Source: a bacterium (lineage in GTDB: Bacteria > JAJVIF01 > JAGGVT01). From it: a DNA stretch of 6,909 nucleotides. This document shows positions 1 through 6,868 of the stretch, one piece after another. The stretch spans positions 1 through 6,909 of the forward strand of contig JAGGVT010000044.1 of NCBI GenBank assembly GCA_021157815.1, read 5' to 3'. The translations under genes and the position numbers were made by a program. The notes below the pieces were generated by a model. The model worked only from the letters and a program-made list of their open reading frames with translations, searched no databases and was not told where the DNA came from. Each line of letters opens with the position of its first letter. The first letter of the stretch is position 1.

Positions 1-14
1 CTCAATTGAAGCCT

Positions 15-21
15 AAGGAGG
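15..21 (+). promoter_or_regulatory. Shine-Dalgarno sequence of the lipoprotein gene
   Basis: AAGGAGG lies 7 bases before the ATG at 29. It is a near-perfect anti-16S match at ideal spacing and fixes the start of the lipoprotein gene at that ATG rather than at later methionines. The promoter must lie upstream of the window. Confidence 0.85.
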
Positions 22-28
22 CCCTATC

Positions 29-3000
29 ATGTTATGCTCCAGGTCATCTTATGCATTATTGCTGTTCTTTTTCGCTCTAATGTTGACATCGTGTTCATCT
101 GGAGGAGGCATTACAACACCATCGCCGGATGACAGTGCTTTCCAGGCGTCATCCTACTCCGATTTTCCAGTCGCGGTAAGTGGCTGGTTAGCGGATGGGA
201 GCCCGTCCGGTGGTACAGGAATGCTTGGAATATTCCAGGCGCATATTGATATTGCGAACCTGTCAGGTGAACTTGTGCCATTGAGAGATGGCGCACTTGC
301 CGATGTCATAGAAGCAATTGACATTACAGGATTCCTGACTGTTTCGCCTTGTTACGATTGTGTAAAACTTGAAAGCGTTTCGCTTAACTCATCCGGTAAT
401 CTTGTTCTGTCCATCGCGATTAAACATCCATTCCCGATGGGCAATCCTAGCAATCCGATTACCTCGATGAACCGTGCTGATCTGATTGTTTATAACGTTG
501 AAGGCATTATTGTTACTGACGGCGCGGGAATATACAATGCTCTGGGCGAGAGATATCACGAACCGCTGCTTGCTAATGCCGATGGTTACACCGCTTATCT
601 GGATTCATCTCTTGATGACATCCTGAATACGACAACGACAATTCATCCGTACATTCTCCACTTTGATGATTTTACATCCGGCAACTACAACGTGTCGTCT
701 CATCCTGAAACAGGATTCCCACCCGCTCCAACCGAGCCATCCGGTAATCTGGTTATGGGGCAGGGAGCGGATTTTGATTCGCAGGAATATGAATTCGACA
801 TTGCCGAGGATGTTAGTTTCGATTTCATTTATGCCATTAGCGCGACATATGGAATCGCGGCTGCAAGCAAACTTGAAAGATTTACACCGGCCGCGATGGT
901 TCCTCAGCACAATAAAAAAGCCGCGAGCACTGTCGAGATTGAGATTGTCAGTATGAACCTTATGAGCGGTAATCCGTTATCTGACGCGGATATTAATGTC
1001 AAAGTGCTTGATATGAACCATGGTGTCGCGGAAGGTTCAGGCCTTGATGAAATGCTTGCTGCCAGTGATGTCGCGCAGATTTCAATCATGGTGCCTGATG
1101 TCATGTCAACCCAAATTACGGATACCAATCCGTCTCCGGTTTCCGGTGCGCCTCGCGACCCGGCAGACCCGTTGACCTATCCCTATACGATTACCAACAG
1201 CGGCGATGCCGATGCGGGTGATTATTACGGTCTTGTCAAGGTTCTGGACAGCTATCCACCCGCACAAAACACACTTCCTCTTCTTGAAGGCATGGAGGGA
1301 ATCGAGCGGGTTGGTCCAACTGACAATCCACTGGATGGCTTGTTCGCAATAACTGAATTTGCCACCTATCAGGTGTTTCAGGTCTCTGTGGGTTATGGCT
1401 GCGGACCTATCACCGGCCAGATTGACTCACCGGAATGCCCGATAACGACATTTGTCAGTGGTCTCACACAGAATTTCGTAGTTTCTGCAGCGTCAGACAA
1501 CGGCGGAAATATTGTTGAATATCAAATGGATTACGATTATGACGGCACAACTTTTGACATTGACGCGTCAAACACGGATGGCATTTTCGATGATACAGGC
1601 CCATATGTAAATCCGAACTGCGGTACGCCGCCTGAGGACCCGGTAACAATTACTGTTGCTTTCAGGGCGACTGATGATTGCACGCCTCCAAATATAACCA
1701 TTTTCGCGGAATGCGAAATTACAGTTGACGTATGTGAGTCACCGCTTTATCTCTACGAACCTGATCCGGATAGATCATCACTGATTATTTCAGGCCCGAC
1801 AGTTGACCAGCCGGTTGATCCAGCCGGTGAACTTGATTTGGGAGTCTGTGAAAATGCAGGGGAGGCTGATATCGATGGCGTTTATGTATATGACGAATGG
1901 AATCAGATAAGCCGATTCGACCATGATTATGTGAATTCCATTTTCCAGGCGCCGGGACTGGTTCCCTCCAATGATACAGGTACGCATCCCCTTCCCGATG
2001 ATGGAATGCCGGGATACCGTCTTGATGTCGCTGAAAACGGTTACGTGATTTCTTCCTACTTCGACATGAATGAAACAATGGACCTGTCAGGTATTGATCC
2101 TCTCTTATATGATCCATTCCCCGAAGGAAATTTGTGGGTTCACTGGGAACCGACACTTCCCCGTCCGACCCAGATACCGCCTGATCCAGGCGACCCATGG
2201 CCGCATGATCCTTTCCTCGCGCTTGTATGCGTGGATACAACTGAACCACTTGAAAACCAGATTGCATGGGAAGGCTGGGATGAATCGAATCATGTTACTG
2301 TCAGCTCACCAGCGCCAGGCGATCCACAGGGGTCTGCCCCTTATGATCAGGCTGAGGATGTTCTTTCCGTGATGTTCAGAAATACGAATCCGGCATTAAT
2401 GGAACCCGGTACGCCTGATTTTGGCTATAGGATTATTTACTACGGCCATTATCCACCATATTATGTTGCTCCCACATTCTACACACTCTACGATTACGCT
2501 TGGAATCTTGGCGGCGTCAACGGAGAGGAAATAGTCGGTGTTGATAGATCAGACAAGGACTGGTTATTCATGTGTGTAAGCGGTCCAATGTTTGCCGCAT
2601 CTATCTCTTCAGGCTCAACAGAAAACCTGATTCTGCTTGATTGTAATCAACCCGGCAGCCAGGCATGGGTGCTTGATGTGGATACCGCGCTTGAAACACT
2701 TCTCGGTTATACGCTTGATGGCGCGATTCTCGATGTCGAGTGTGTGCCTTATGATGACAACAATCCAATCATTTTTGATGACGGCACTGGCGAGGAAGCT
2801 CCCCAGTTTGCCGCGCTTGGCGCAATCCTGCATGAAAATGGCCACATTTATCTGCTCGCTTTCGATGACACACCCGGCAACGAGGCGTTTATTTTGTTCC
2901 AGGATATTGATGGCACAACGGCGATTACCGGTGACCCCAAACATATCGATGTTGGTGAAACAACAATGGATATCCACGTGACCAGTTCCGATGGAACCAA

Positions 3001-3037
3001 CGCTTACGCAACAGTATTTACGTTAACTGAACAGTAA
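29..3037 (+). CDS. Large secreted lipoprotein, 1002 aa, with PKD-like region
   Basis: The protein is predicted to be exported and lipid-anchored; its function is unknown. Seen: a short n-region with one Arg (R5), a hydrophobic stretch at about residues 8-20, then the lipobox L19-T20-S21-C22 followed by Ser and a Gly-rich linker. Ser after the Cys would favour the outer membrane if the E. coli Lol rule applies. No other membrane segment is visible. Residues 45-455 are beta-rich with no family I can name, and include a CxxC pair (C108, C111). Residues about 459-569 resemble a PKD/Ig-like beta-sandwich (N-I-V-E-Y followed by D-Y-D-Y-D-G). Residues about 575-1002 are rich in short beta-strand and turn patterns and could be a propeller or further beta-sandwiches. 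Acidic D/N-rich loops suggest possible calcium binding (inference). The start is set by the strong ribosome site, and a terminator follows the stop, so the gene ends its transcript. No catalytic residues are recognised; a surface binding or structural role is most likely. Confidence 0.92.
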   Translation: MLCSRSSYALLLFFFALMLTSCSSGGGITTPSPDDSAFQASSYSDFPVAVSGWLADGSPSGGTGMLGIFQAHIDIANLSGELVPLRDGALADVIEAIDITGFLTVSPCYDCVKLESVSLNSSGNLVLSIAIKHPFPMGNPSNPITSMNRADLIVYNVEGIIVTDGAGIYNALGERYHEPLLANADGYTAYLDSSLDDILNTTTTIHPYILHFDDFTSGNYNVSSHPETGFPPAPTEPSGNLVMGQGADFDSQEYEFDIAEDVSFDFIYAISATYGIAAASKLERFTPAAMVPQHNKKAASTVEIEIVSMNLMSGNPLSDADINVKVLDMNHGVAEGSGLDEMLAASDVAQISIMVPDVMSTQITDTNPSPVSGAPRDPADPLTYPYTITNSGDADAGDYYGLVKVLDSYPPAQNTLPLLEGMEGIERVGPTDNPLDGLFAITEFATYQVFQVSVGYGCGPITGQIDSPECPITTFVSGLTQNFVVSAASDNGGNIVEYQMDYDYDGTTFDIDASNTDGIFDDTGPYVNPNCGTPPEDPVTITVAFRATDDCTPPNITIFAECEITVDVCESPLYLYEPDPDRSSLIISGPTVDQPVDPAGELDLGVCENAGEADIDGVYVYDEWNQISRFDHDYVNSIFQAPGLVPSNDTGTHPLPDDGMPGYRLDVAENGYVISSYFDMNETMDLSGIDPLLYDPFPEGNLWVHWEPTLPRPTQIPPDPGDPWPHDPFLALVCVDTTEPLENQIAWEGWDESNHVTVSSPAPGDPQGSAPYDQAEDVLSVMFRNTNPALMEPGTPDFGYRIIYYGHYPPYYVAPTFYTLYDYAWNLGGVNGEEIVGVDRSDKDWLFMCVSGPMFAASISSGSTENLILLDCNQPGSQAWVLDVDTALETLLGYTLDGAILDVECVPYDDNNPIIFDDGTGEEAPQFAALGAILHENGHIYLLAFDDTPGNEAFILFQDIDGTTAITGDPKHIDVGETTMDIHVTSSDGTNAYATVFTLTEQ

Positions 3038-3065
3038 TCGATAAGCGCATGGAATTTTAAAATTC

Positions 3066-3099
3066 AACCTCTCTGCAATCAGAGAGGTTTTTACTTTTT
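3066..3099 (+). terminator. Rho-independent terminator after the lipoprotein gene
   Basis: A 7-bp perfect stem, CCTCTCT (3068-3074) with AGAGAGG (3081-3087), closes a 6-base loop and is extended by two A-T pairs. T-rich tracts follow at 3088-3092 and 3095-3099. It begins 28 bases after the stop codon, so the lipoprotein transcript should end here and the glycosyltransferase gene should be transcribed separately. Confidence 0.88.
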
Positions 3100-3129
3100 C
3101 GAGACTTCTGAAAAAAGGAAATAAATGGC

Positions 3130-3202
3130 AGCCCGGTTTCTCATTAACCGGGGTAATGCGTGGATATTACCCATATTTTCACGGCTAATGAGAAGCCGGG
3201 CT
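3130..3202. repeat. Nested long inverted repeat in the intergenic gap
   Basis: The outer arms at 3130-3150 and 3182-3202 are 21 bases each and pair at 19 positions, plus one G-T wobble and one A-C mismatch. Directly inside the left arm, GGGTAAT (3151-3157) pairs perfectly with ATTACCC (3166-3172) around an 8-base loop. A 9-base bulge (3173-3181) separates the inner and outer stems on the right side. There is no T-tract after it and a proper terminator already lies upstream, so it is unlikely to be just a terminator. The arm sequence recurs in diverged form at 6869-6909, which suggests a dispersed palindromic element of the REP or small MITE kind. No coding capacity and no clear target-site duplication are seen. 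Confidence 0.8.
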
Positions 3203-3206
3203 ACAA

Positions 3207-3212
3207 TATAAT
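3207..3212 (+). promoter_or_regulatory. Possible -10 box before the glycosyltransferase gene
   Basis: TATAAT sits just downstream of the inverted repeat and 59-68 bases before the likely ATG codons. No convincing -35 element is found at 16-18 bases upstream, where the right arm of the repeat lies. This is offered only because the upstream terminator means the next gene needs its own promoter. Confidence 0.2.
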
Positions 3213-3270
3213 GAATCTATTTGAGAGGTCTCTTTATTGATTGTTGATTAACGCTGTTTACTCCGATAAA

Positions 3271-4380
3271 ATGAACGCAATGCCAAAACAGAATCCGCGT
3301 AAACCGAAAGTCCTGAATGTTGGCTACCATCCGCCTCCACCCGGCGGCATGGCTAATTTCATAGATAATTTCGAGCAAAGCGGAATAAAAGATCTGTATC
3401 AGATTCGCGGATTTGATACAGATTATCCTCGATGGCTGAAAAAACTGCGACCGCTGACCGTGCTGTATCTTCCCATCATGTACCTGCACTATTTGTGGGT
3501 GCTAATCACGTTCCAACCAGATGTTATCCATATTCACACCCCGGCTTTCAACGCGTTTTATAAACATTCAGTTTTTGTAAAAATTGCCAGAGAGAGAAAA
3601 ATCCCAATCGCGTTTCATATTCATGCGGGGAAATTCAAGGAATTTTACGACAACCTGAAGGAATCACGCAAACGGGATGTGCGCAATAAACTAAAGCAGG
3701 CGGATATTCTTATAGTGCTTTCACATTATTGGAAGGATTTTTTCACCGGCCTTTACCCATCCGAAAAAATCAGAGTTGTTGAAAACGGAATCCCGGCTGA
3801 TAAATTCAGCCCGGCGGATAAAGCCAACCAGACGAAACCCCCGAACTTCATATATGTCGGAAGACTGCTTGAACAGAAGGGAATTGACGAATTACTCGAA
3901 GCCGCCCGTGAGGTTTTCAAGGTTTATCCTGATTCGCATCTGACAATCGCAGGTGGTGAGGAGGCCGCGAGATTTAAACGGAAATCCGATGAATTGGGAT
4001 TATCCGAAAACATAACTTTCACCGGGGAGGTAGTCGGGAATAGCCTTATCGAATTATACCAGAGCGCGGATATTTTTGTCCTGCCGTCGCACGCCGAGGG
4101 AATGCCTCTTGTTTTGCTTGAGGCGATGTCGGTTGGGCTTGCATGTATCGCAACAAATGTCGGGGCTATTCCGGAGGTTTTGAACGAGTCAGGTGGAATC
4201 ATTATTCCGCCAAAGGATGTTCACGCGCTTAAAAACGCGATGCTTGAACTGGCAGGCAATCCGGATAAGGTTAATTCAATGGGTATCGTGAATCGTAACA
4301 TTATCCAGAGAGATTTTTCCTTCGATGTCGTGGCTGAAAAAATGCGAAAAATCTATAATGAGCTGATTCTTGCTAATTAA
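3271..4380 (+). CDS. GT4-family glycosyltransferase (GT-B fold)
   Basis: Predicted cytoplasmic retaining glycosyltransferase that moves a sugar from a nucleotide-sugar donor to a glycan or lipid-linked acceptor. Such enzymes usually serve polysaccharide, O-antigen or exopolysaccharide assembly; donor and acceptor cannot be read from sequence. Numbering from the ATG at 3271 (369 aa): the N-terminal acceptor domain has a Pro/Gly loop (P21-G26, followed by M-A-N-F), a D-V-I-H-I-H-T-P strand (84-91) and H-I-H-A-G (116-120). The C-terminal donor domain starts near 191 with Y-V-G-R-L-L-E-Q-K-G (R198 and K203 match the conserved donor-phosphate Arg and Lys). It carries the E-x7-E motif at E276 and E284 within H-A-E-G-M-P-L-V-L-L-E. 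Length is normal for the family and the gene is intact. The start is uncertain: a TTG at 3241 has GAGAGG 12 bases ahead, while ATGs at 3271 and 3280 lack a clear ribosome site but better fit the usual short N-terminus before the first beta-strand. No neighbouring sugar genes are in the window. Confidence 0.93.
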   Translation: MNAMPKQNPRKPKVLNVGYHPPPPGGMANFIDNFEQSGIKDLYQIRGFDTDYPRWLKKLRPLTVLYLPIMYLHYLWVLITFQPDVIHIHTPAFNAFYKHSVFVKIARERKIPIAFHIHAGKFKEFYDNLKESRKRDVRNKLKQADILIVLSHYWKDFFTGLYPSEKIRVVENGIPADKFSPADKANQTKPPNFIYVGRLLEQKGIDELLEAAREVFKVYPDSHLTIAGGEEAARFKRKSDELGLSENITFTGEVVGNSLIELYQSADIFVLPSHAEGMPLVLLEAMSVGLACIATNVGAIPEVLNESGGIIIPPKDVHALKNAMLELAGNPDKVNSMGIVNRNIIQRDFSFDVVAEKMRKIYNELILAN

Positions 4381-4384
4381 CAGT

Positions 4385-4413
4385 TTGGTTAATCGGATTA
4401 TATATCTTATAAT
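4385..4413 (+). promoter_or_regulatory. Candidate sigma70-type promoter for the cytochrome gene
   Basis: TTGGTT (4385-4390) and a consensus TATAAT (4408-4413) are separated by 17 bases, just after the glycosyltransferase stop codon. Transcription from here would give a leader of roughly 160 bases before the ATG at 4578. An alternative is TTGACC (4479-4484) with TTTGAT (4503-4508), spacing 18. The 197-base gap contains no T-tract terminator, so read-through from the glycosyltransferase gene is also possible. The octamer TTAATCGG occurs twice in the gap (4389-4396, 4492-4499); any operator role is speculative. Confidence 0.35.
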
Positions 4414-4577
4414 AGAATCATTGAAATCCTTGGGATATTCTGAGTATTGATTGAATGAGAGTACTTTTATCAGTGATTTTGACCTGCATGATTAATCGGC
4501 GTTTTGATTGCTTTTTATAGAACTGTTATCACCAATCTGCCGGGGAAAACGGTAATCTAACAGGAACAATCAACAAC

Positions 4578-6815
4578 ATGAGCAACCGAAAAAGCAAGAA
4601 AACAAATGATACTTCCTCTCAGGGAAGTGGTTCAGCAGGGATAATAATTATAATCGTGATTCTCCTTTGCGCGTTTGGAGGTTTTCTGCATGTCTCCTCG
4701 CGTTCAGGATATTGTTCGAAATGCCACGAGATGCAGCCATATGTTGAAACCTGGGCTGTTTCCAACCACAAAGATGTTTCATGCGTAAAATGCCATTATT
4801 CACCGGGGAGTAAATCCGCATTCCGAAGCAAGTTCATTGGCGCTCGGATGCATCTTAAAAAACTCACTCAGTCCTGGTCCGGCCGGCGCCCTCTGGCGCA
4901 TGTTCGTGACAGTTCATGCTCGACCGATTCATGTCATCCAAGTGCTGATATGCAGGCGCCGATTATTCATGAAAATGTCTCTTTCAGACATACTTCACAC
5001 ATGGGATCTCAAAGGCGCGGGCAACAGCTGGCATGCACATCGTGCCATTCCGAGATTGTGCATGGTGACGTAAGAACCATTACAAACGAAACTTGTTTTT
5101 TATGCCATCTCAGGCCAGTCGAGGGCGAGACTCTTGAAACCAGTTTCATGGCAAAATGCACGAACTGCCATAATCCGCCATCGAAGATTCTATCGAGGAA
5201 TGGAATCGAGATTAATCATCTTGACGAAAAAACAGCCGGCATGAAATGCACTCAATGCCATCATTTGATTGCATCCGGTGACGGCGATGCGCCGGTTGTT
5301 CGATGCCTCCAGTGCCATTCGGATGTCGATGTGATTAATAAAATCGAGGATGTCGCTTTTCTGCATGATACTCATGTTACAAAACGCGGCATGGTGTGTT
5401 CGAGATGCCATGACAAGATAGAACACAAAATGCCTGAGATTAACGAGACTATTCCAGCTGACTGCGAATCGTGCCATCCGGGACATCATGAGGCGCAGAC
5501 GCTGCTTTACAATACTTATTCATTTAATGAGGACGAGAGTTACGCGTCAGCCGAATTTATGGCTCATATCGCCTGTAAATCCTGCCATATTCACAAGGTC
5601 GGCGACAGGTTGGACAAGGATGGAATCAACTATCTTGCAAGCGCGCAATCGTGTAATACATGCCATTATTCCCAATTCGGCAGTTTCCTTGAGGAATGGA
5701 GACGTTCAATAGATCGCATGCTGAACGATGTTCGTTCAGAAATCCTGATAACAAAACCTAAAATCAAAGCAACGTCATTTTCTGTAAAGAAAAAAGAGGA
5801 ATTTACAAAACTGCTCGATGATGCCGAAATGAAACTTCTTCTGGTTGAGCGTGGCAAGAGTGTCCATAATATAAGTTATTGCGATACGTTGATAAGGCGG
5901 GCGCATGATAAGGTCAATCAGGTGCTTTCAGATATCGGTGCGAAAACAATCGAGTCGGAAAGAATAGAGGCATACAGGTTCGCATCCAAAGAGCAGTGCA
6001 ACATGTGCCATTTCGGGATCGCGGATCACACAACCCTCTTTGGCTCAATATCTTTTCCCCATTCACCGCATTTGGCTGAAGGAAACCTGCCGTGTACAAC
6101 TTGTCACGTTTTTACATCCAGCTGGGAGCCTCACGGTGAACTTAAATTCAAGGATTCCGAGGGATGCAAGCAATGCCATGGCAAGGACTCCGGATGCGTG
6201 TCGTGCCACAGCGGATTTGAATCAACGCCAATCTCAGTTTATGGAAAGACATTCATCCACAAGCCGCATCTTGATAACGGTGATTTAAAATGCCTCGATT
6301 GCCATTTCCCGGAATCAGATGAAACCACACATGGCCAGTTGCGACTTGAGAGAGCATCCGATTGCACAAAATGCCATCACGGACCTGAGCAGGAATTAAT
6401 CTGTGCGGATTGCCATAATGTACAGGCAAAGCTACAAGATGGGAAAATTCCGTATTCGGATATTTTAAATACGGGATCGCATGATTTCTCCTGCGATAAA
6501 TGCCACGATATGTCATCAAAATACAATCGCACCGTTGTCATTCGGAAATGCGCCGGATGCCATGATAGTTCTTATACGGGCAAAGTTGATAAATGGCTTG
6601 CGGAGTCTAAAAAAGGGCTTCTGAAAATCAGCAACCTGATTAAACGGGCAAATAAAATCAGCCTGACAAAAAAACAGGCTGAGGAACTTGAAAGAATCAC
6701 CAAACGGGCAAGGTTCCTTTCGAAAGATCCAGTTCCGGGTGTTCATAATTATGATCTGTGGGGTGATATCCTGACAAGGGATATCGAAACGCTTCGTGAA
6801 TGGCTGGGCGATTAA
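4578..6815 (+). CDS. NapC/NrfH-anchored 21-heme c-type cytochrome
   Basis: Predicted inner-membrane cytochrome facing the periplasm that takes electrons from the quinol pool and passes them along a heme chain. Seen (745 aa): a basic, Ser-rich cytoplasmic tail, one TM helix (about 21-38), then 20 CxxCH motifs whose first Cys is at 46, 69, 153, 173, 194, 224, 243, 274, 296, 333, 359, 474, 506, 530, 540, 572, 596, 609, 639 and 658. One CX4CH is at C114-H120. The TM helix, CSKCHEM at 46-52 (the CxxCHxM pattern of NrfH heme 1), the W-x3-S-x-H segment and the second CxxCH match the NapC/NirT/NrfH head. Beyond it the protein repeats an F-x-H-x2-H / CxxCH / H / CxxCH module at about 134-179, 259-302, 491-546 and 557-615. 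Heme-free helical segments at 364-473 and 663-745 each contain V-H-N (429-431, 722-724). The 29 His outside the motifs are enough for bis-His ligation of most hemes. No CxxCK is present, so it is not a normal NrfA. NapC/NrfH proteins have about 4-5 hemes and 150-200 aa, so this is a greatly enlarged relative. AGGAA at 4562-4566 is a modest ribosome site. The final electron acceptor is unknown. Confidence 0.95.
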   Translation: MSNRKSKKTNDTSSQGSGSAGIIIIIVILLCAFGGFLHVSSRSGYCSKCHEMQPYVETWAVSNHKDVSCVKCHYSPGSKSAFRSKFIGARMHLKKLTQSWSGRRPLAHVRDSSCSTDSCHPSADMQAPIIHENVSFRHTSHMGSQRRGQQLACTSCHSEIVHGDVRTITNETCFLCHLRPVEGETLETSFMAKCTNCHNPPSKILSRNGIEINHLDEKTAGMKCTQCHHLIASGDGDAPVVRCLQCHSDVDVINKIEDVAFLHDTHVTKRGMVCSRCHDKIEHKMPEINETIPADCESCHPGHHEAQTLLYNTYSFNEDESYASAEFMAHIACKSCHIHKVGDRLDKDGINYLASAQSCNTCHYSQFGSFLEEWRRSIDRMLNDVRSEILITKPKIKATSFSVKKKEEFTKLLDDAEMKLLLVERGKSVHNISYCDTLIRRAHDKVNQVLSDIGAKTIESERIEAYRFASKEQCNMCHFGIADHTTLFGSISFPHSPHLAEGNLPCTTCHVFTSSWEPHGELKFKDSEGCKQCHGKDSGCVSCHSGFESTPISVYGKTFIHKPHLDNGDLKCLDCHFPESDETTHGQLRLERASDCTKCHHGPEQELICADCHNVQAKLQDGKIPYSDILNTGSHDFSCDKCHDMSSKYNRTVVIRKCAGCHDSSYTGKVDKWLAESKKGLLKISNLIKRANKISLTKKQAEELERITKRARFLSKDPVPGVHNYDLWGDILTRDIETLREWLGD
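6048..6422 (+). repeat. Tandem duplicated triheme module within the cytochrome
   Basis: Residues 491-546 and 557-615 are two adjacent copies of the same unit: F-x-H-x-P-H-L, then CxxCH, then H-G-x-L, then CxxCH and a closely following CxxCH. The first 44 residues align without a gap, and I count 17 identities by hand, including all heme ligands. The spacing before the third heme differs by 3 residues. This shows growth of the protein by in-frame duplication followed by divergence. Confidence 0.8.
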
Positions 6816-6868
6816 CAAATCCGAGCTATACAATATATATACATATCTCTGTGTATTGGATAATAAAA

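Noticed and set aside
1785-2267. Open frame of 160 codons on the minus strand inside the lipoprotein gene
   Set aside because: It lies wholly antisense to a convincing gene, has low-complexity His/Arg/Gln-rich composition, no recognisable domain and no ribosome site reason to prefer it.
2831-2845. H-E-N-G-H in the lipoprotein (residues 935-939), formally an HExxH zinc protease motif
   Set aside because: The motif sits in a strand-turn-strand context (I-L before it, I-Y-L-L-A-F after it) with Asn-Gly typical of a beta-turn. Zincins carry HExxH on a helix with further downstream ligands, which are not apparent.
4578-6815. Cytochrome as an NrfA-type nitrite reductase fusion
   Set aside because: No CxxCK active-site heme motif is present, and the V-H-N helical motif alone does not show catalytic activity.
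29-6815. Single three-gene operon
   Set aside because: A strong terminator and a palindrome separate the first two genes, and a 197-base gap with a promoter-like site separates the second and third. The gene functions also give no obvious common pathway.
6831-6858. AT-rich dyad (CAATATATA with TGTGTATTG) after the cytochrome stop as a terminator
   Set aside because: The 9-bp stem includes two G-T pairs and is almost all A-T, and no T-tract follows it. It is too weak to call.
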